Positions 20,272-30,624 of a stretch of DNA of 64,000 nt are shown one piece after another. How positions within the stretch are numbered: the first letter of the stretch is position 1; each line of letters begins with the position of its first letter. Location: NCBI GenBank assembly GCA_001714685.2, contig MDTP02000003.1, positions 43,491 to 107,490 on the forward strand. Direction: 5' to 3'. This DNA is from Methanosarcina sp. Ant1 (GTDB lineage: Archaea > Halobacteriota > Methanosarcinia > Methanosarcinales > Methanosarcinaceae). The notes below the pieces were generated by a model, which saw only the letters and a program-made list of their open reading frames with translations, was not told the origin of the DNA and did not search any database. Made by a program: the position numbers and the translations under genes.

Positions 20272-21091
20272 TTTGCATCTCCAAATACATTAGACACAAC
20301 CCTCTAAAACTAAAAAAATTACTCAATGAAGGCTGCAAGCAGACACTATAGAAAGCTTTGGATTCTTTTAATTGCTTGGATTTCAACAATGAGAATCCTA
20401 AAATAAATGCCTCTTCCCTCAAAATATTTATAGACTAACTATCCCGAGCTACGAACTCTAATCCGTTAATGAGCCAATCCCATACTTGACTCTACTTCTT
20501 TAAGTTACTTATACGCAGCACAAGATATTATGTCTTTTATTTTATTATGAATGTAACGTTTAACTATTTTCTTTTGCAAGAGCTTAATAAATGAGATAAA
20601 TAGCCGCTCGGAGTCTGTTAAAAACTTAATCTATACTTTTCTCTTTTTCAGTTACGGTGTGCTAGCTATTTTCCTTTTTAGCAGAAACAGCTCTAATGTT
20701 TGAACATAAAGGCATCTTTCTTCTGCACGTTACAGTTTATCTGACACTTATTAAAAATCTCCTTGCAAACATAGGTCGTGTACACGTTTATTGACCAATT
20801 CCGAAAAAGCGAGTACACCTCCTGTATTTGGGGGAAATGTAGAGAGATTCTTGTGCTTACTGTTTTCAATAACTCACACCCACGACCCAAACATAGTATA
20901 TGTATGTATAAAAAAATATAGTATGTGTCTAAATAAAATACATATAGATGACAGCAAGTTCATTAAATGCTTATTAAGGTTAATAGTGATGCGGAAGCAA
21001 GCTCAGATGCAGTTTATTCTTTCTAAGGGAATTTTAAAAAGATAAAATTAATTGCAGGAGTTTCTACTAGAAAATTGAACTGAGGAGAACT
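20272..21091. other. Non-coding region upstream of the broken beta-helix gene
   Basis: About 820 bases without a supported gene. It holds the promoter of the minus-strand gene and element family A at 20774-20887. Confidence 0.6.
20774..20887. mobile_element. Inverted-repeat element family A (MITE-like) with 8-bp target-site duplication
   Basis: The 114-bp element has ends GGTCGTG...CACGACC with imperfect inverted repeats of about 30 bp. It is flanked by CAAACATA on both sides (20766-20773 and 20888-20895), a perfect 8-bp target-site duplication. This shows that the family moves by transposition. It is too short to encode a transposase. Confidence 0.85.
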
Positions 21092-22708
21092 TCAATATAG
21101 AATATTTAAGCAGACTATGAAAAATGTCCTCAAAAATAACCTTAAAACTCTCCATTCTGGTGAAAACACCTGGTTCCACCACATTACATACCCAGGCATT
21201 ACCCCTGACTTTGAAGCATATTCGGTGTTACCGTACCTTCCTATGTTGATCCGGTTACCATTGTTCCCAGGCTCTTTTGAATAATCCGAGGAAGGATACC
21301 CAGCATCAATGCAGGGAGAACTCACAAGATCCTTAACCCATGTTTTTCCATTCCATCTTCCACCTGTTGATTTAAGATGGTAATCATGGTTTTTCTGATC
21401 TGCAAAGAGAGGTTTTGCATGAATATCGCTTGTTGACCCGGCATTTACGTAATCTCCCGCTATATTATTGTAAAGGCAGTTATTTTCCAGCACGAAGGTA
21501 TGTGTTTCAGGAAGGTAGTTAATTACTGCATATCCTGTCTCGCTCGGATCTTTTGTACGTTTCTTGGTATTTAATATTATGTTGTTGCGGAAAATAGTTG
21601 TATACCCTTCACCTTTAGGTGAAAGATCAACGGGATAACCTTTACCTGTAGGATACATGTGGGTAACAGCAGCATGGTATACACCATCAAAAACGTTATT
21701 TTCAATGAGGGTATCGTAAAAGCCGCTCGTGACTATACCTCCTACCCAGTCAATACTTGGGTTCGTACCAGTATTATAGAAGGTATTGTGATGAATGTGG
21801 ACGTTTAGAGCCTCTTCCTTGGGATAAGACTTTCCATAACCTATCAGCCAGATTCCAGGCCCATAAGTGTTATAGATGGTGTTATTATATACGTCTACAT
21901 CGTTCACCACGCCTGTTGATTTCTCGATCTGGATTCCCGAGCTGCCTGCACTCCAGTGGTAAAAGGAGTCGATTACGTTATCATGGAATTTTACGTGGTT
22001 TGAATCCCATGTTCTAAGACCGCTATCAGTCCTGCAGGTTATGCGGTTGTTCCAGGCCTCTACGTTCTGGCAACCAATGGCATAAAGACCATCATGGCCT
22101 AGTTTATACACTTTATTATTATAAAACTGAATATAGGAACTGCTCTCTACTCTTAATCCATCTCCATGCCCGTCGTGCATGTACATATCATGAACTTGTA
22201 TGTTTTTTGAGTTAAGGAAATGGATCAGATTGTAATATCCTTCCCCTTTCCTTTTATCCTTATTATTATCATGATTTCCGTAAATTTCAAACCCCCTTAT
22301 AATGATATCATGGTTTCCGGCACTGTCCATCTGTGTTATCAGGGGCTTACCACTTGGCCATTCTGCTTTGTCTTCAAGTTTAATTACGGCTGTAGGATCT
22401 CCTTCCAGAACTGTATCGCTTCCAATGAAAATACTGTTTGAGATAACGTATGTATTGGGACCTTTCAAATGAACGGTTGTAAACTGCGGATTTTCTGCAA
22501 TATATGCGAGAGCTTGATTTATCTCTACCTGGTCATTACTCCCATCACAGTTGAAATCTCCACTCCCATCTCCAGCTACATAGACAGTCTTATTAGGAAG
22601 TGCATTGGAAAGGGCAGTTGTTCCCATTAAAATCAAGAAAATTAAAATTCGGATGAAAACTCCTGTTCTTTTCCTGTTTTGCCTGTATCTCGGATACTTC
22701 CCGTTCAT
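21092..22708 (-). CDS. Disaggregatase-related secreted beta-helix protein
   Basis: 538 aa. A basic N-terminus and hydrophobic segment (about residues 14-38) form a signal peptide or anchor, followed by VYVAGDGSGDFNCDGSNDQV, the disaggregatase-associated start, and many parallel beta-helix (PbH1) repeats rich in N and H turns (HDIIIRGFEIYGNHDNN, VHDMYMHDGHGDGLRV). The helix ends near INIGRYGNTEYASKS. About 36 hydrophobic residues follow and the frame stops where related proteins continue into a DNRLRE domain, so the protein may be C-terminally truncated. AAGGGAT precedes the ATG. A role on the cell surface polysaccharide is inferred. Confidence 0.85.
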   Translation of the reverse strand: MNGKYPRYRQNRKRTGVFIRILIFLILMGTTALSNALPNKTVYVAGDGSGDFNCDGSNDQVEINQALAYIAENPQFTTVHLKGPNTYVISNSIFIGSDTVLEGDPTAVIKLEDKAEWPSGKPLITQMDSAGNHDIIIRGFEIYGNHDNNKDKRKGEGYYNLIHFLNSKNIQVHDMYMHDGHGDGLRVESSSYIQFYNNKVYKLGHDGLYAIGCQNVEAWNNRITCRTDSGLRTWDSNHVKFHDNVIDSFYHWSAGSSGIQIEKSTGVVNDVDVYNNTIYNTYGPGIWLIGYGKSYPKEEALNVHIHHNTFYNTGTNPSIDWVGGIVTSGFYDTLIENNVFDGVYHAAVTHMYPTGKGYPVDLSPKGEGYTTIFRNNIILNTKKRTKDPSETGYAVINYLPETHTFVLENNCLYNNIAGDYVNAGSTSDIHAKPLFADQKNHDYHLKSTGGRWNGKTWVKDLVSSPCIDAGYPSSDYSKEPGNNGNRINIGRYGNTEYASKSGVMPGYVMWWNQVFSPEWRVLRLFLRTFFIVCLNILY

Positions 22709-23087
22709 TTTTATCCCTTGTTTTTTGGTTATAAACTTTCAATCTTGAAAAAAGTTATCTGTGGGAAGTGCTCTCTATTAAATTTGGGGCAGTGCCCGTA
22801 AGTTATTGAAAATCATATGCGTAAGAATCTCTCTACATTTATCCCAAAAATGGGATGTAATTCGTTTTTCAGATTTTATCATGACTCGCGGGCACGACCG
22901 AAAAATAAATTGGATTGTCTCTCGGTTCATCAACTGAAAGTTTCATAATTCAACTGAAAGTTTCATAATTAATAAAATTCCTTATTTAGGTTCTGTAAAG
23001 TCTTAGGGGGCTAAGCAACTATGTAGGTTCGACTTTAGCTGAAAAAACTCTAGACCCTGAAGACTTCACAGAATCCTTATTTACAAT
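22709..23087. other. Intergenic region with element and 20-bp repeat
   Basis: This 379-base stretch holds element family A at 22786-22899 and two tandem copies of CAACTGAAAGTTTCATAATT at about 22931-22970. It also contains the promoter of the beta-helix gene at 21092-22708. No gene is seen. Confidence 0.6.
22786..22899. mobile_element. Inverted-repeat element family A (MITE-like)
   Basis: This 114-bp copy starts GGGGCAGTGCCCGTAAGTTA and ends GACTCGCGGGCACGACC. The interior carries the conserved CTCTCTACATTTATCCCAAA block. No clear target duplication remains. Confidence 0.7.
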
Positions 23088-23972
23088 TTACATTTTATTG
23101 TCATAAATTTTTACATTCGTTTCTTTTGTATGTACGTGTGCTATTGCAGGGCCAGCTAAATCATGGAAATTGTTGCCATAAACTTCTATGTTTTTAACAG
23201 CTCCTTCTAATTCTAGACCTGCATATCCACCGCCAGATGTGGTACAGTCATTATTTGCAAACACTCCATCGGTAACAGTATAGAATCGACAGGATGAATT
23301 AGTACGGTTAATAAATTTACAATTTTTAACTGTAATGCCTTTTACATCATAGGCATATACACCATCATGCCCACACTTATTTACTGTAATTCCATCTATG
23401 AGGATATTGGAGCATTTGTTTAGAAGAATTGCATCATTGCAACCATTCTTGAATGTAACTTCCTGAATTGTTAACCCTTTACAACCTATTAAGGTTGCCA
23501 TGTTGTAGCAGGAAGTTCCAAGCCTGATTTTAGGATAATAATCACTCTGGCTACCATCAACAGTTAATTCTCTTATTATAACATTGCTTGCAGAATTGCC
23601 TTTAATCATTAACATTGCTTTTTCGTTCGCAATTCTACTCTTGGGTCCACCCCATATCTTTAATCCTTTAGCAAGTTTAATTGTTACACCGGACTCTCCT
23701 TCAAGGATTGTGTTGCTGCCAATCAGAAGAGAATCGCCAATAACGTATGTGAATGGACCTTTAAGGTGGACAGTTGTGCCTGGATTATCTGCTGCAGTTT
23801 TAAGCGCTAGGTTAATCTGTTCGTGATCGGCTTTTCCATCGCAGTTGAAGTCTCCGCTTCCATCTCCGGCAACAGTTAAAGTTTTCGTATCCTGGCCGCC
23901 TAACGCAGCAGGTACGGTTGTTAAAATAAGGCATGTTACCAGGAATAGGGTCCCTAGTTGTCTTTTTAGCAT
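23088..23972 (-). CDS. Secreted parallel beta-helix protein, disaggregatase-associated N-terminus
   Basis: 294 aa with a good signal peptide (LGTLFLVTCLILTTVPAALGG, cleavage near residue 26) and the same VAGDGSGDFNCDGKADHEQI start as the two larger paralogues. A short run of beta-helix turns follows (NVIIRELTVDGS, LTIQEVTFKNG, ILIDGITVNKCG, ITVKNCKFINR, IEVYGNNFHD). It stops after VKIYDNKM without any C-terminal domain, roughly half the length of its neighbours, so it may be a truncated copy or a simple beta-helix binder. AAGGTGAT lies just upstream of the ATG. The leader upstream is tandemly duplicated. Confidence 0.82.
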   Translation of the reverse strand: MLKRQLGTLFLVTCLILTTVPAALGGQDTKTLTVAGDGSGDFNCDGKADHEQINLALKTAADNPGTTVHLKGPFTYVIGDSLLIGSNTILEGESGVTIKLAKGLKIWGGPKSRIANEKAMLMIKGNSASNVIIRELTVDGSQSDYYPKIRLGTSCYNMATLIGCKGLTIQEVTFKNGCNDAILLNKCSNILIDGITVNKCGHDGVYAYDVKGITVKNCKFINRTNSSCRFYTVTDGVFANNDCTTSGGGYAGLELEGAVKNIEVYGNNFHDLAGPAIAHVHTKETNVKIYDNKM

Positions 23973-26241
23973 CGTATCACCTTTGGGTTGGATTTTTATA
24001 GGGATTCATGTAAAATCAAAATTCTATAGGGCAATTGTATGCATTTTCCCTAATATTTCTCAAAATTCCATATTACGTCTGCGTAATATTTTTGAACCTA
24101 TCCAATTCGGCTCTCTGCTATTTGTGGGGCGGACACGTTGCACAGAGTTTCCACTCTCCAATATCATTTTCTAAGGCTGATTGTTGGAGGTGGCAGAGCA
24201 TGAGATGCTTTGGCTTCTACCGATCAAAATTTGTTACTAACCATAGGATGTAATTCCTCTGGCCAATACCTCCTGTTTACCTTCGGGTTGGATTTTTATA
24301 GGGATTTAAGTAAAATCAAAATTCTATAGGACAATTGTATATTTTTTCCAGAATATTTCTCAAAATTCCATATTACGTACTCGTAGTAGTTTATTCCGAA
24401 CTACCTAATTAGACCGAGTCTATACCGAACTATCCAATTAGATCTGCTCGATTCGATTATTCAAAATCCTATATTACGTCTGCGTAATATTTTTGAACCT
24501 ATCCAATTCGGCTCTCTGCTATTTGTGGGGCGGACACGTTGCACAGAGTATCCACTCTCCAATATCTTTTCGAAGGCTGGTTATTGGAGGGGGCCGAAAA
24601 TGAGAAGCTTTGGCTTCTACCAATCAAAATCTGTTACTGACCATCAGATGTTATTCCTTCTGGTCAATACCTCCTGTTATATTTAATTAAGGCCTTTAGC
24701 CAAGTCAACTATTCTAAAAAATTTTTCATTCACCTGTTGTTAAATTGTTGAGTTGACATTCAAGGTTTATGCGATCCTATTATAAAATATTTTTGGTTTT
24801 TTAATGAGGAAATTTGTACAGTTAATCATTATTTTAGATTATTGCATGTTTTTGATGGCACGAATAAGTGGAATTTGAGGGAATTATTGCGCGAATTGAG
24901 ATGATTAAAGCTATGGGAGAAAAATGCAATTCAAGGCGAAGAGTCACGTTTTTTGTGAGAAAAAAGTTTAGTGAATACAGAAAATCCATTTTCCAATCTT
25001 CAACTTTCTTACCTAAGAATTTGGATACATCTCTTTTTCTATACCGATAGATGGAATTAGGGTTTAGAACTAATTACTACTGTTTTTATCAATTTTTTTG
25101 CCTTTACATCTAATGAAATGTTATTTTAGTCATTATCATTTCTTATCCAGATGCGGAATTTGGAGGCACCTGTTCTTTGCAAGTTTGAGCTCTGTATCTC
25201 AATTTTATATATTATTTTGTTAGCTTTCTACTCTTAGCCATTTTTTGCATTTTCTTGGCGGGGTAGTTGAGCACATGTTTTTCAATTAATATAATTAAAA
25301 TGAAAGCAAAATAATTAATAAGTAATGTTACTTTTACCGCTTATATACTATTTATTTCTATAAAGTTAGTTATAGGGCAGTCTGTATAATTCATTATCAA
25401 TGTACTATCTTTTAATATTCTAATAAATATAAACAGAAGATATAAAATTATAATGTTAAAACATTATTTTTAGCTAATTATTTTAAATTATAACTACTGT
25501 TTGATTCTATTATACTAACAAATTAATTACTCTTTTAAACTCAAACTAAATGCATCTTGTTTATGAAATGTTGTTTTTTACGGTGAGGATTATGAAACTC
25601 ACGTTCAGAGGGTAATTTAATTATAAGAAAACGAACAGGACGTTTTGTGGGGAAAATGAAATCTATAACCCCAGGATGTTGTAGTTTCGGCATCCATTTG
25701 AAAGTATTCGAATTTGGGAATTTTAATGCCTTACATATTTTTAATGGAATCTTCTAAGGTCAGAATAGAAAATAACTAATACTTTAACTTGCAGTTTCGA
25801 TTGGGGAGCGCAGGGGTTATTCCTGGACGCGATTCTATGAAGTTATTCATGTACTAAGATAAAATCGAGATAAATGAAGTTCTCTTTTTCCCAACAATCT
25901 GCCGAGACCATCTTTGCACTTCTTTTATTATGTCGGATAATTCTAATGCATCGTCCAATGCGATTATTTGTCATGATAATGTAATATTTATATCTGTCTA
26001 TAGTATTTTGTCAAGTAATTATATTTCACTGTCAAGGGTGAAAAATTATTCCAAAGAAATCAGATTAATTTTTTTTAACTGATTTACTCAAAAATTTTTT
26101 ATACTCTTATGATGTTTCACTAAATAGTAAGGGTTTTTGAGCCAATGGGAATTTGCGTGATTTACATTATCAGTATAACTTCCAGTATAATTGTCAACAT
26201 ACGTATCTGTTTAGGGTGCGCTTGATAGCACGGGGGGCCTT
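23973..26241. other. 2.27-kb non-coding region
   Basis: No gene could be supported on either strand. The first 700 bases are a duplicated leader (23978-24679). The remainder is very A+T-rich with no clear coding bias, and includes promoters for the flanking divergent genes. Confidence 0.6.
23978..24679. repeat. Tandem duplication of the leader upstream of the short beta-helix gene
   Basis: Copy 1 (23978-24277) and copy 2 (24278-24679) share long near-identical blocks, for example GGGTTGGATTTTTATAGGGA, TCTGCGTAATATTTTTGAAC and GTGGGGCGGACACGTTGCAC. Copy 2 has about 100 extra bases (24379-24479) bounded by two versions of CAAAAT(T)CCATATTACGT. The edge of copy 1 includes the Shine-Dalgarno AAGGTGAT of the downstream gene. 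Confidence 0.85.
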
Positions 26242-27138
26242 ATGAATGGCAGTTTTTCGGTTACAGTAGATCTTGAGGATTGGTATCATATTCCTTCGGT
26301 TTGTGGTTCTCCTTATGCTATTTACAGGGATGTGAATGAGTTCTTTGAAAAATGGGGAGGCAAGTACGATTTTCTGACTGAGCCTACAAAAAAGGTACTG
26401 GATCTCCTCGACGAGTTTAACGTGACTGCTACATTCTTTGTAGTTGCGGACACTGTAGAACACTATCCTGGGTTGGTTGAGTCAATTGTGGAGAGGGGGC
26501 ATGAGCTTGCATGTCATGGGCTGAGTCACGCCTGCAAAATTGATCCTGAAACGAAGAAACAATTAATGAGTAAAGATGAATTTGAGAAGAGGACACTGCT
26601 TGCAAAAAAAATTCTGGAAAAAATTAGCGGGGAAAAAATAGTAGGATACAGGGCACCAAATGCCCTGGTAGGCGGTTGGATGCTCGATTCCCTGGAAAGG
26701 GTTGGGTTCAAATATGACTCCTCAGTATCCTTAAATTCTCTCTATAATAAAACTGATTCGGCCCTTAGAACAGTTTCATCCATCCCTTACTATCCTGTGG
26801 AAAATGGGCTTGAGACAGGTATTGATCGAAATTTCATCGAGTTTCCCTGGCCTTATTATCAAAATGTACTTAAAATTCCATCATGTGGAGGGCCAATCCT
26901 CCGATTTTTGGGAGCTTCACTCGTATTAAATGGGCTTATTCAGAGCTTGAAAAGAGGGCATACAATCTTCTATTTCCATCCACTGGACATTTCCTGTGCC
27001 AAATTTCCTTCAATAGGGAACCAGAGACCCTTCTACTGGTGTTTAAAAGGAAAGCTTGTTGAAAAGAGAATCCGCTATATCCTGAAAAAGTTGGAAGATA
27101 TTGACAAAATATGCTTGCGGGATTATCCGGGGGTATGA
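26242..27138 (+). CDS. Polysaccharide deacetylase (NodB fold, DUF3473-like tail)
   Basis: 298 aa. The metal site is visible as VDLEDWYH near the N-terminus and ELACHGLSHA (HxxxH) near residue 95; GYRAPNALVGG is the usual catalytic strand. The tail (TIFYFHPLDI, then a helix) resembles the XrtA/PEP-CTERM-associated deacetylases with DUF3473. This type deacetylates hexosamines in exported polysaccharides. It is not closely related to the two deacetylases at 5 kb and 13 kb. GGGGGG lies five bases before the ATG. It stands alone in its strand context. Confidence 0.88.
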   Translation: MNGSFSVTVDLEDWYHIPSVCGSPYAIYRDVNEFFEKWGGKYDFLTEPTKKVLDLLDEFNVTATFFVVADTVEHYPGLVESIVERGHELACHGLSHACKIDPETKKQLMSKDEFEKRTLLAKKILEKISGEKIVGYRAPNALVGGWMLDSLERVGFKYDSSVSLNSLYNKTDSALRTVSSIPYYPVENGLETGIDRNFIEFPWPYYQNVLKIPSCGGPILRFLGASLVLNGLIQSLKRGHTIFYFHPLDISCAKFPSIGNQRPFYWCLKGKLVEKRIRYILKKLEDIDKICLRDYPGV

Positions 27139-28060
27139 ATCTTCGTATTAGAAATTTTTGGTTCTTCGTTGTTTTGTGTAGATATCCTCATAAAAATCAA
27201 CGCGGTCTTGAATTGAAAATCACCTTATCCATAGAGAATGACGAAGAGCCGAATTTTTTTTTCGGTTTTATAACAGGAAATGACTCCCCGAGTTAGGGGC
27301 TCTCGGAAGTTATTGCCCTAACTTCATAAGAAACCATGTGATAGCATGTTGAAGGCAATGCATCTTATTTACCTATGGGCTAGTTGTCTGTTTCTAATTT
27401 TTGGGACAATTTCTCATTGCAACCTAATCTTAAATCTGTTGGGTTCAGGGTTGAACCACTTATTTTCAGGATAAGCCTGAGTTTGAAATGCGGTTGCCCT
27501 GAGTCTTGAATTGGTATATAGGGAAGCAATCATGACCTTTATCTTGATAATCCTCTTTTTGGAGAATATACTATGGCCGCCAGCCCTTCTGGGTAAGAAA
27601 AGAAATCTTGATAGCTCATTTACTTCCTCCGCGGAGTTGATTGCGGGTATAACTTTATTGTAGCAAGCGAAATGTATTCAAGGAGTAAGCGACTAACGTT
27701 TTGTGCTAAATTTTTTGGCGAAAATAGTAAAAAACTCTCGATGACAGCATAAAGCCTGAAAGACTTTAATTCTTGAAAATTTTTAATCCATGAAAACATT
27801 AATTAGGTTTAGGGGTATATCAACCTGAGTTCTAGGCACAACCATTAATTATTTATTAGGCGATTGGGTAATAGGAAAAAATAAGACTAGGAGAAATGAA
27901 TAAAGGAAATCTTGAGAACTAAAGTTTTTGGGCTCATAGATTTCCTGTGAATACAAAACTCTACGGGAATAAAACTAATGTGGCAGGGGCACTTCTATAT
28001 ATTTATACGACTGGGTGCGGAAACTGGAATCTGTAACTTTCACAAAGGATGGGGGACATA
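27139..28060. other. Non-coding region with element family B
   Basis: About 920 bases with no supported gene. It holds the family B element at 27160-27250 and the promoter of the downstream membrane-protein gene. Confidence 0.6.
27160..27250. mobile_element. Inverted-repeat element family B (91-bp MITE-like)
   Basis: The element begins GGTTCTTCGTTGTTTTGTG and ends AGAATGACGAAGAGCC, giving imperfect terminal inverted repeats. Two other copies of the same length are at 49427-49517 and 60519-60609. Flanks AAATTTTT and GAATTTTT are near-identical and may be a target duplication. Confidence 0.8.
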
Positions 28061-29830
28061 TTGTCTAAAATCACTAATAACATATTAAATCTCGTAGCCT
28101 CGATGTCTCTATTGCTACTGGTTTACAGTCTCTTTATTCTCAAAGGGATCCAGCCTGAAGGGTATACGATTAACATCTATGAGCAGCTTCCTTTCCATTT
28201 TTATTTAACTTTGCTCTTTTGCTACCTTTTCGCCTGCGCTCTGCTCCTCGCATACAGAAAAATGAGCGCAGTTCTCATACTTTTGCTTGTTCACATTACT
28301 GTACTGATCATCCCTTACATTCTTGGCTATGTTTCGGTAGGCAGAGGTGATGAGTTTTCATACATCGGATTGGTAGGAGAGAGTGGGCTTTCTGGTCTTT
28401 CTAACCTTTCTCCTACAGGTCCTTTGTTCGTTTCAGCCTTAGCTTCGGTCTCAGGAATGGGGTCTCCGGCGCTTTCTTACTTTTTGCCTGTTTTTTTTTC
28501 AATTATGTTTATTACGGGAATGTTTCTTTTCTATCGAATTTTCATGAGTCGGGAAAAACTGGTCTCAGTAGCTTTTCTTTCCTCTTTAATTCCATATTTC
28601 GGGCATTTCCAGGTCTCAACATCTCCTTACTACCTGAGCTTTTGCCTTGTTCCTCTCTACCTTTTTGTGCTGAGAAATGCACTTTCCGATAAAAACCGGG
28701 CAATGATTATTTGTTCTTTGTTGATGATGCTTTTGATTCCTTTAGCCCATCCTTTTATTTTTGCATATCTGGCTTGTTTTACCGTGTTTCTAGTCCTTTC
28801 GATCCAATCTTTAAAGCCTGGTTTCCTCCACAAAATCATGAGTCTTAATTTCCTTTCCCTCAAATCCCTACATTCGGCAGGAAGAAAAGTCCCTGTATTT
28901 ATCTTCCTTTCATTTACTTCGGGAGGTTTCCTTCTCTATGCAAAATACTCTCCTCACTTTTTCGATATATTTCTTCCAACTCTTACCTGGCACACTGAAA
29001 CACTAATGGGCGCAGACTTTTTCAGGGTACCAGAGACAGAGATTGGCTTTTTCGAGTTTATGCACCTTTTCAATCTCTATTACGGCAAGTACTATATTCC
29101 TTTAATCTTTATTTTGATCAATTCCGTAATCGTATGGCAGAATCGTAAAAGGTTTTGTCACCATTTCGTCCGCAGGTATCCCCGTTTTTTGGCCATGTAT
29201 ATTCTCACCTTCTTCCTGGAGCTGGCCTTCTTTTTTAATCCCTTTATTCCTTACTCTCCAGATATGTTTGCAAATTTGAGTTTCATCATTTTTGCCCAGA
29301 TTCCTCTGCTGGGTTATTCTCTCTACGTTATTTTTCTCAGGAAAGGATATACCCTTGGCCTTGGTTCAGCAGTAATGATTCTCTGCCTTCTCTGGACTCT
29401 GGGGTTCTTCACTTGCTTCAGTTCTCCGTATACCGGCGGAATTTCTGAAGGAGTTTCACAAAACGAGGTTGAAGGAATTCATTGGTTATCCGACGTAAGA
29501 GAAAACTATCCATACATAATGCCCTTAGGAGAGGAGAAAGAATTTAATACCCCGCCAAGAAGCTTCATCGGCAACCTGGACCGGTCTGCCGAGATCTCTT
29601 CTAGGCCTATTTATACCTCTAAAAGTGACCTTGAAGCGGTTTTACCTTTAGAACGGCCAGCCGAAAACGAACCTTTCTATCTTGTGGTAACCACATTTTC
29701 TAAGGCTTTGAGCCTGAATGAACAAGAACATGGTAGAGTGCCAGCTTCTTCCGTAAATGCTCCAAGCGGTTATAATGTGCACAAGATCTATGACTCTCTT
29801 AACATAGAAATTTATGAGCATAACCCTTAA
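28061..29830 (+). CDS. Large multi-pass membrane protein, GT-C-like, unknown function
   Basis: About 589 aa with 11-13 predicted membrane spans and a soluble C-terminus of about 110 residues. The first external loop has GRGDEFSYIGLVGESG, similar in place to the acidic loop of GT-C glycosyltransferases; no family is certain. An ATG at 28049 is possible, but GGGGGA at 28051-28056 sits at good distance from TTG 28061 and overlaps the ATG, so I prefer the TTG. It may act in surface glycan assembly like the membrane protein at 11.3 kb, to which it shows no obvious similarity. Confidence 0.7.
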   Translation: MSKITNNILNLVASMSLLLLVYSLFILKGIQPEGYTINIYEQLPFHFYLTLLFCYLFACALLLAYRKMSAVLILLLVHITVLIIPYILGYVSVGRGDEFSYIGLVGESGLSGLSNLSPTGPLFVSALASVSGMGSPALSYFLPVFFSIMFITGMFLFYRIFMSREKLVSVAFLSSLIPYFGHFQVSTSPYYLSFCLVPLYLFVLRNALSDKNRAMIICSLLMMLLIPLAHPFIFAYLACFTVFLVLSIQSLKPGFLHKIMSLNFLSLKSLHSAGRKVPVFIFLSFTSGGFLLYAKYSPHFFDIFLPTLTWHTETLMGADFFRVPETEIGFFEFMHLFNLYYGKYYIPLIFILINSVIVWQNRKRFCHHFVRRYPRFLAMYILTFFLELAFFFNPFIPYSPDMFANLSFIIFAQIPLLGYSLYVIFLRKGYTLGLGSAVMILCLLWTLGFFTCFSSPYTGGISEGVSQNEVEGIHWLSDVRENYPYIMPLGEEKEFNTPPRSFIGNLDRSAEISSRPIYTSKSDLEAVLPLERPAENEPFYLVVTTFSKALSLNEQEHGRVPASSVNAPSGYNVHKIYDSLNIEIYEHNP

Positions 29831-29867
29831 TTTACTAACCCTTAAATTTACTCTTTTTCTCTTTTTA

Positions 29868-29982
29868 GGACGTGTCCGTGAGTTGTTGATCATTTCTGAA
29901 AAAACGAGTACTACTCCTGCATTTGAGGTAAATGCAAAGAGATCCTCATGCTCACGGTTTTCAGTAACTTACGGACACGGCC
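29868..29982. mobile_element. Inverted-repeat element family A (MITE-like)
   Basis: This 115-bp copy runs from GGACGTGTCCGTGAGTTG to AACTTACGGACACGGCC, with nearly matching ends and the internal CATTTGAGGTAAATGCAAAG block. It lies seven bases beyond the 3' end of the YdjM-like gene. Confidence 0.8.
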
Positions 29983-29988
29983 TTTTTA

Positions 29989-30522
29989 TTATTGTGAGAT
30001 AGAACTCCCTTTTATTCTCGATTGAATATACTTCCCAGTAAGAAGGATAATAATAAACAATCCGAGCATTTCCGAGATAAAAACCTCTGTAAAAGCGACA
30101 TCATATGATCTAGTGAGTATTATCATCAGGTACTCTATAAAGTTCGCGGAAATTGTGTCTTTCGGAAACTCCCAGCCTAAGAGCGGCCAGAAAAGTACCG
30201 TAGGACTATTCCACATGCTGTCTTCAAGCAGATGACAAAATGATGCTGCTGCAATAATAAGAAAGTTAGGTTTCCCTTGGCGATAGAAATAGTAGCCCGC
30301 CAAACCCAACAGAGCTACGAATATTAGGGTGTGGGCAAAGATGCGCCCACTTCCTATGGTCTCGGCAAGGATTATCCTGCCAAGAGGTTTATCGATAATG
30401 TCCGGAAGGAGTGACCCGATTACAATGTATGGAACGCCTGCCGAAAAGTTATTTTTTGAGGATAAACGGCTTAAGGAATAAAAGATCCCAAGAGTAATCC
30501 CAACGTGTCCAAAAATAAACAT
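29989..30522 (-). CDS. Membrane-bound metal-dependent hydrolase (YdjM/DUF457 family)
   Basis: 177 aa with four or five membrane helices. The family histidines and aspartate are visible: FGHVGIT near the N-terminus, GSLLPDIIDKPLG (about residue 36), RIFAHTLIF and CHLLEDSMWNSP. The family is called a metal-dependent hydrolase but the substrate is unknown. It ends close to a family A element and is convergent with the large membrane-protein gene. Confidence 0.82.
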   Translation of the reverse strand: MFIFGHVGITLGIFYSLSRLSSKNNFSAGVPYIVIGSLLPDIIDKPLGRIILAETIGSGRIFAHTLIFVALLGLAGYYFYRQGKPNFLIIAAASFCHLLEDSMWNSPTVLFWPLLGWEFPKDTISANFIEYLMIILTRSYDVAFTEVFISEMLGLFIIILLTGKYIQSRIKGSSISQ

Positions 30523-30624
30523 CAGATTTAAAAATAGCTAAATGTATATAATTATTTTTCGGCCGGCATATATGAATGACTTGCCGGCACAAACTTTCAG
30601 TTATATTTGATTACACAGGATTCC

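Noticed and set aside
24868..25050. 60-codon frame in the long non-coding region
   Set aside because: A+T-rich, basic low-complexity product, no ribosome site; probably chance.
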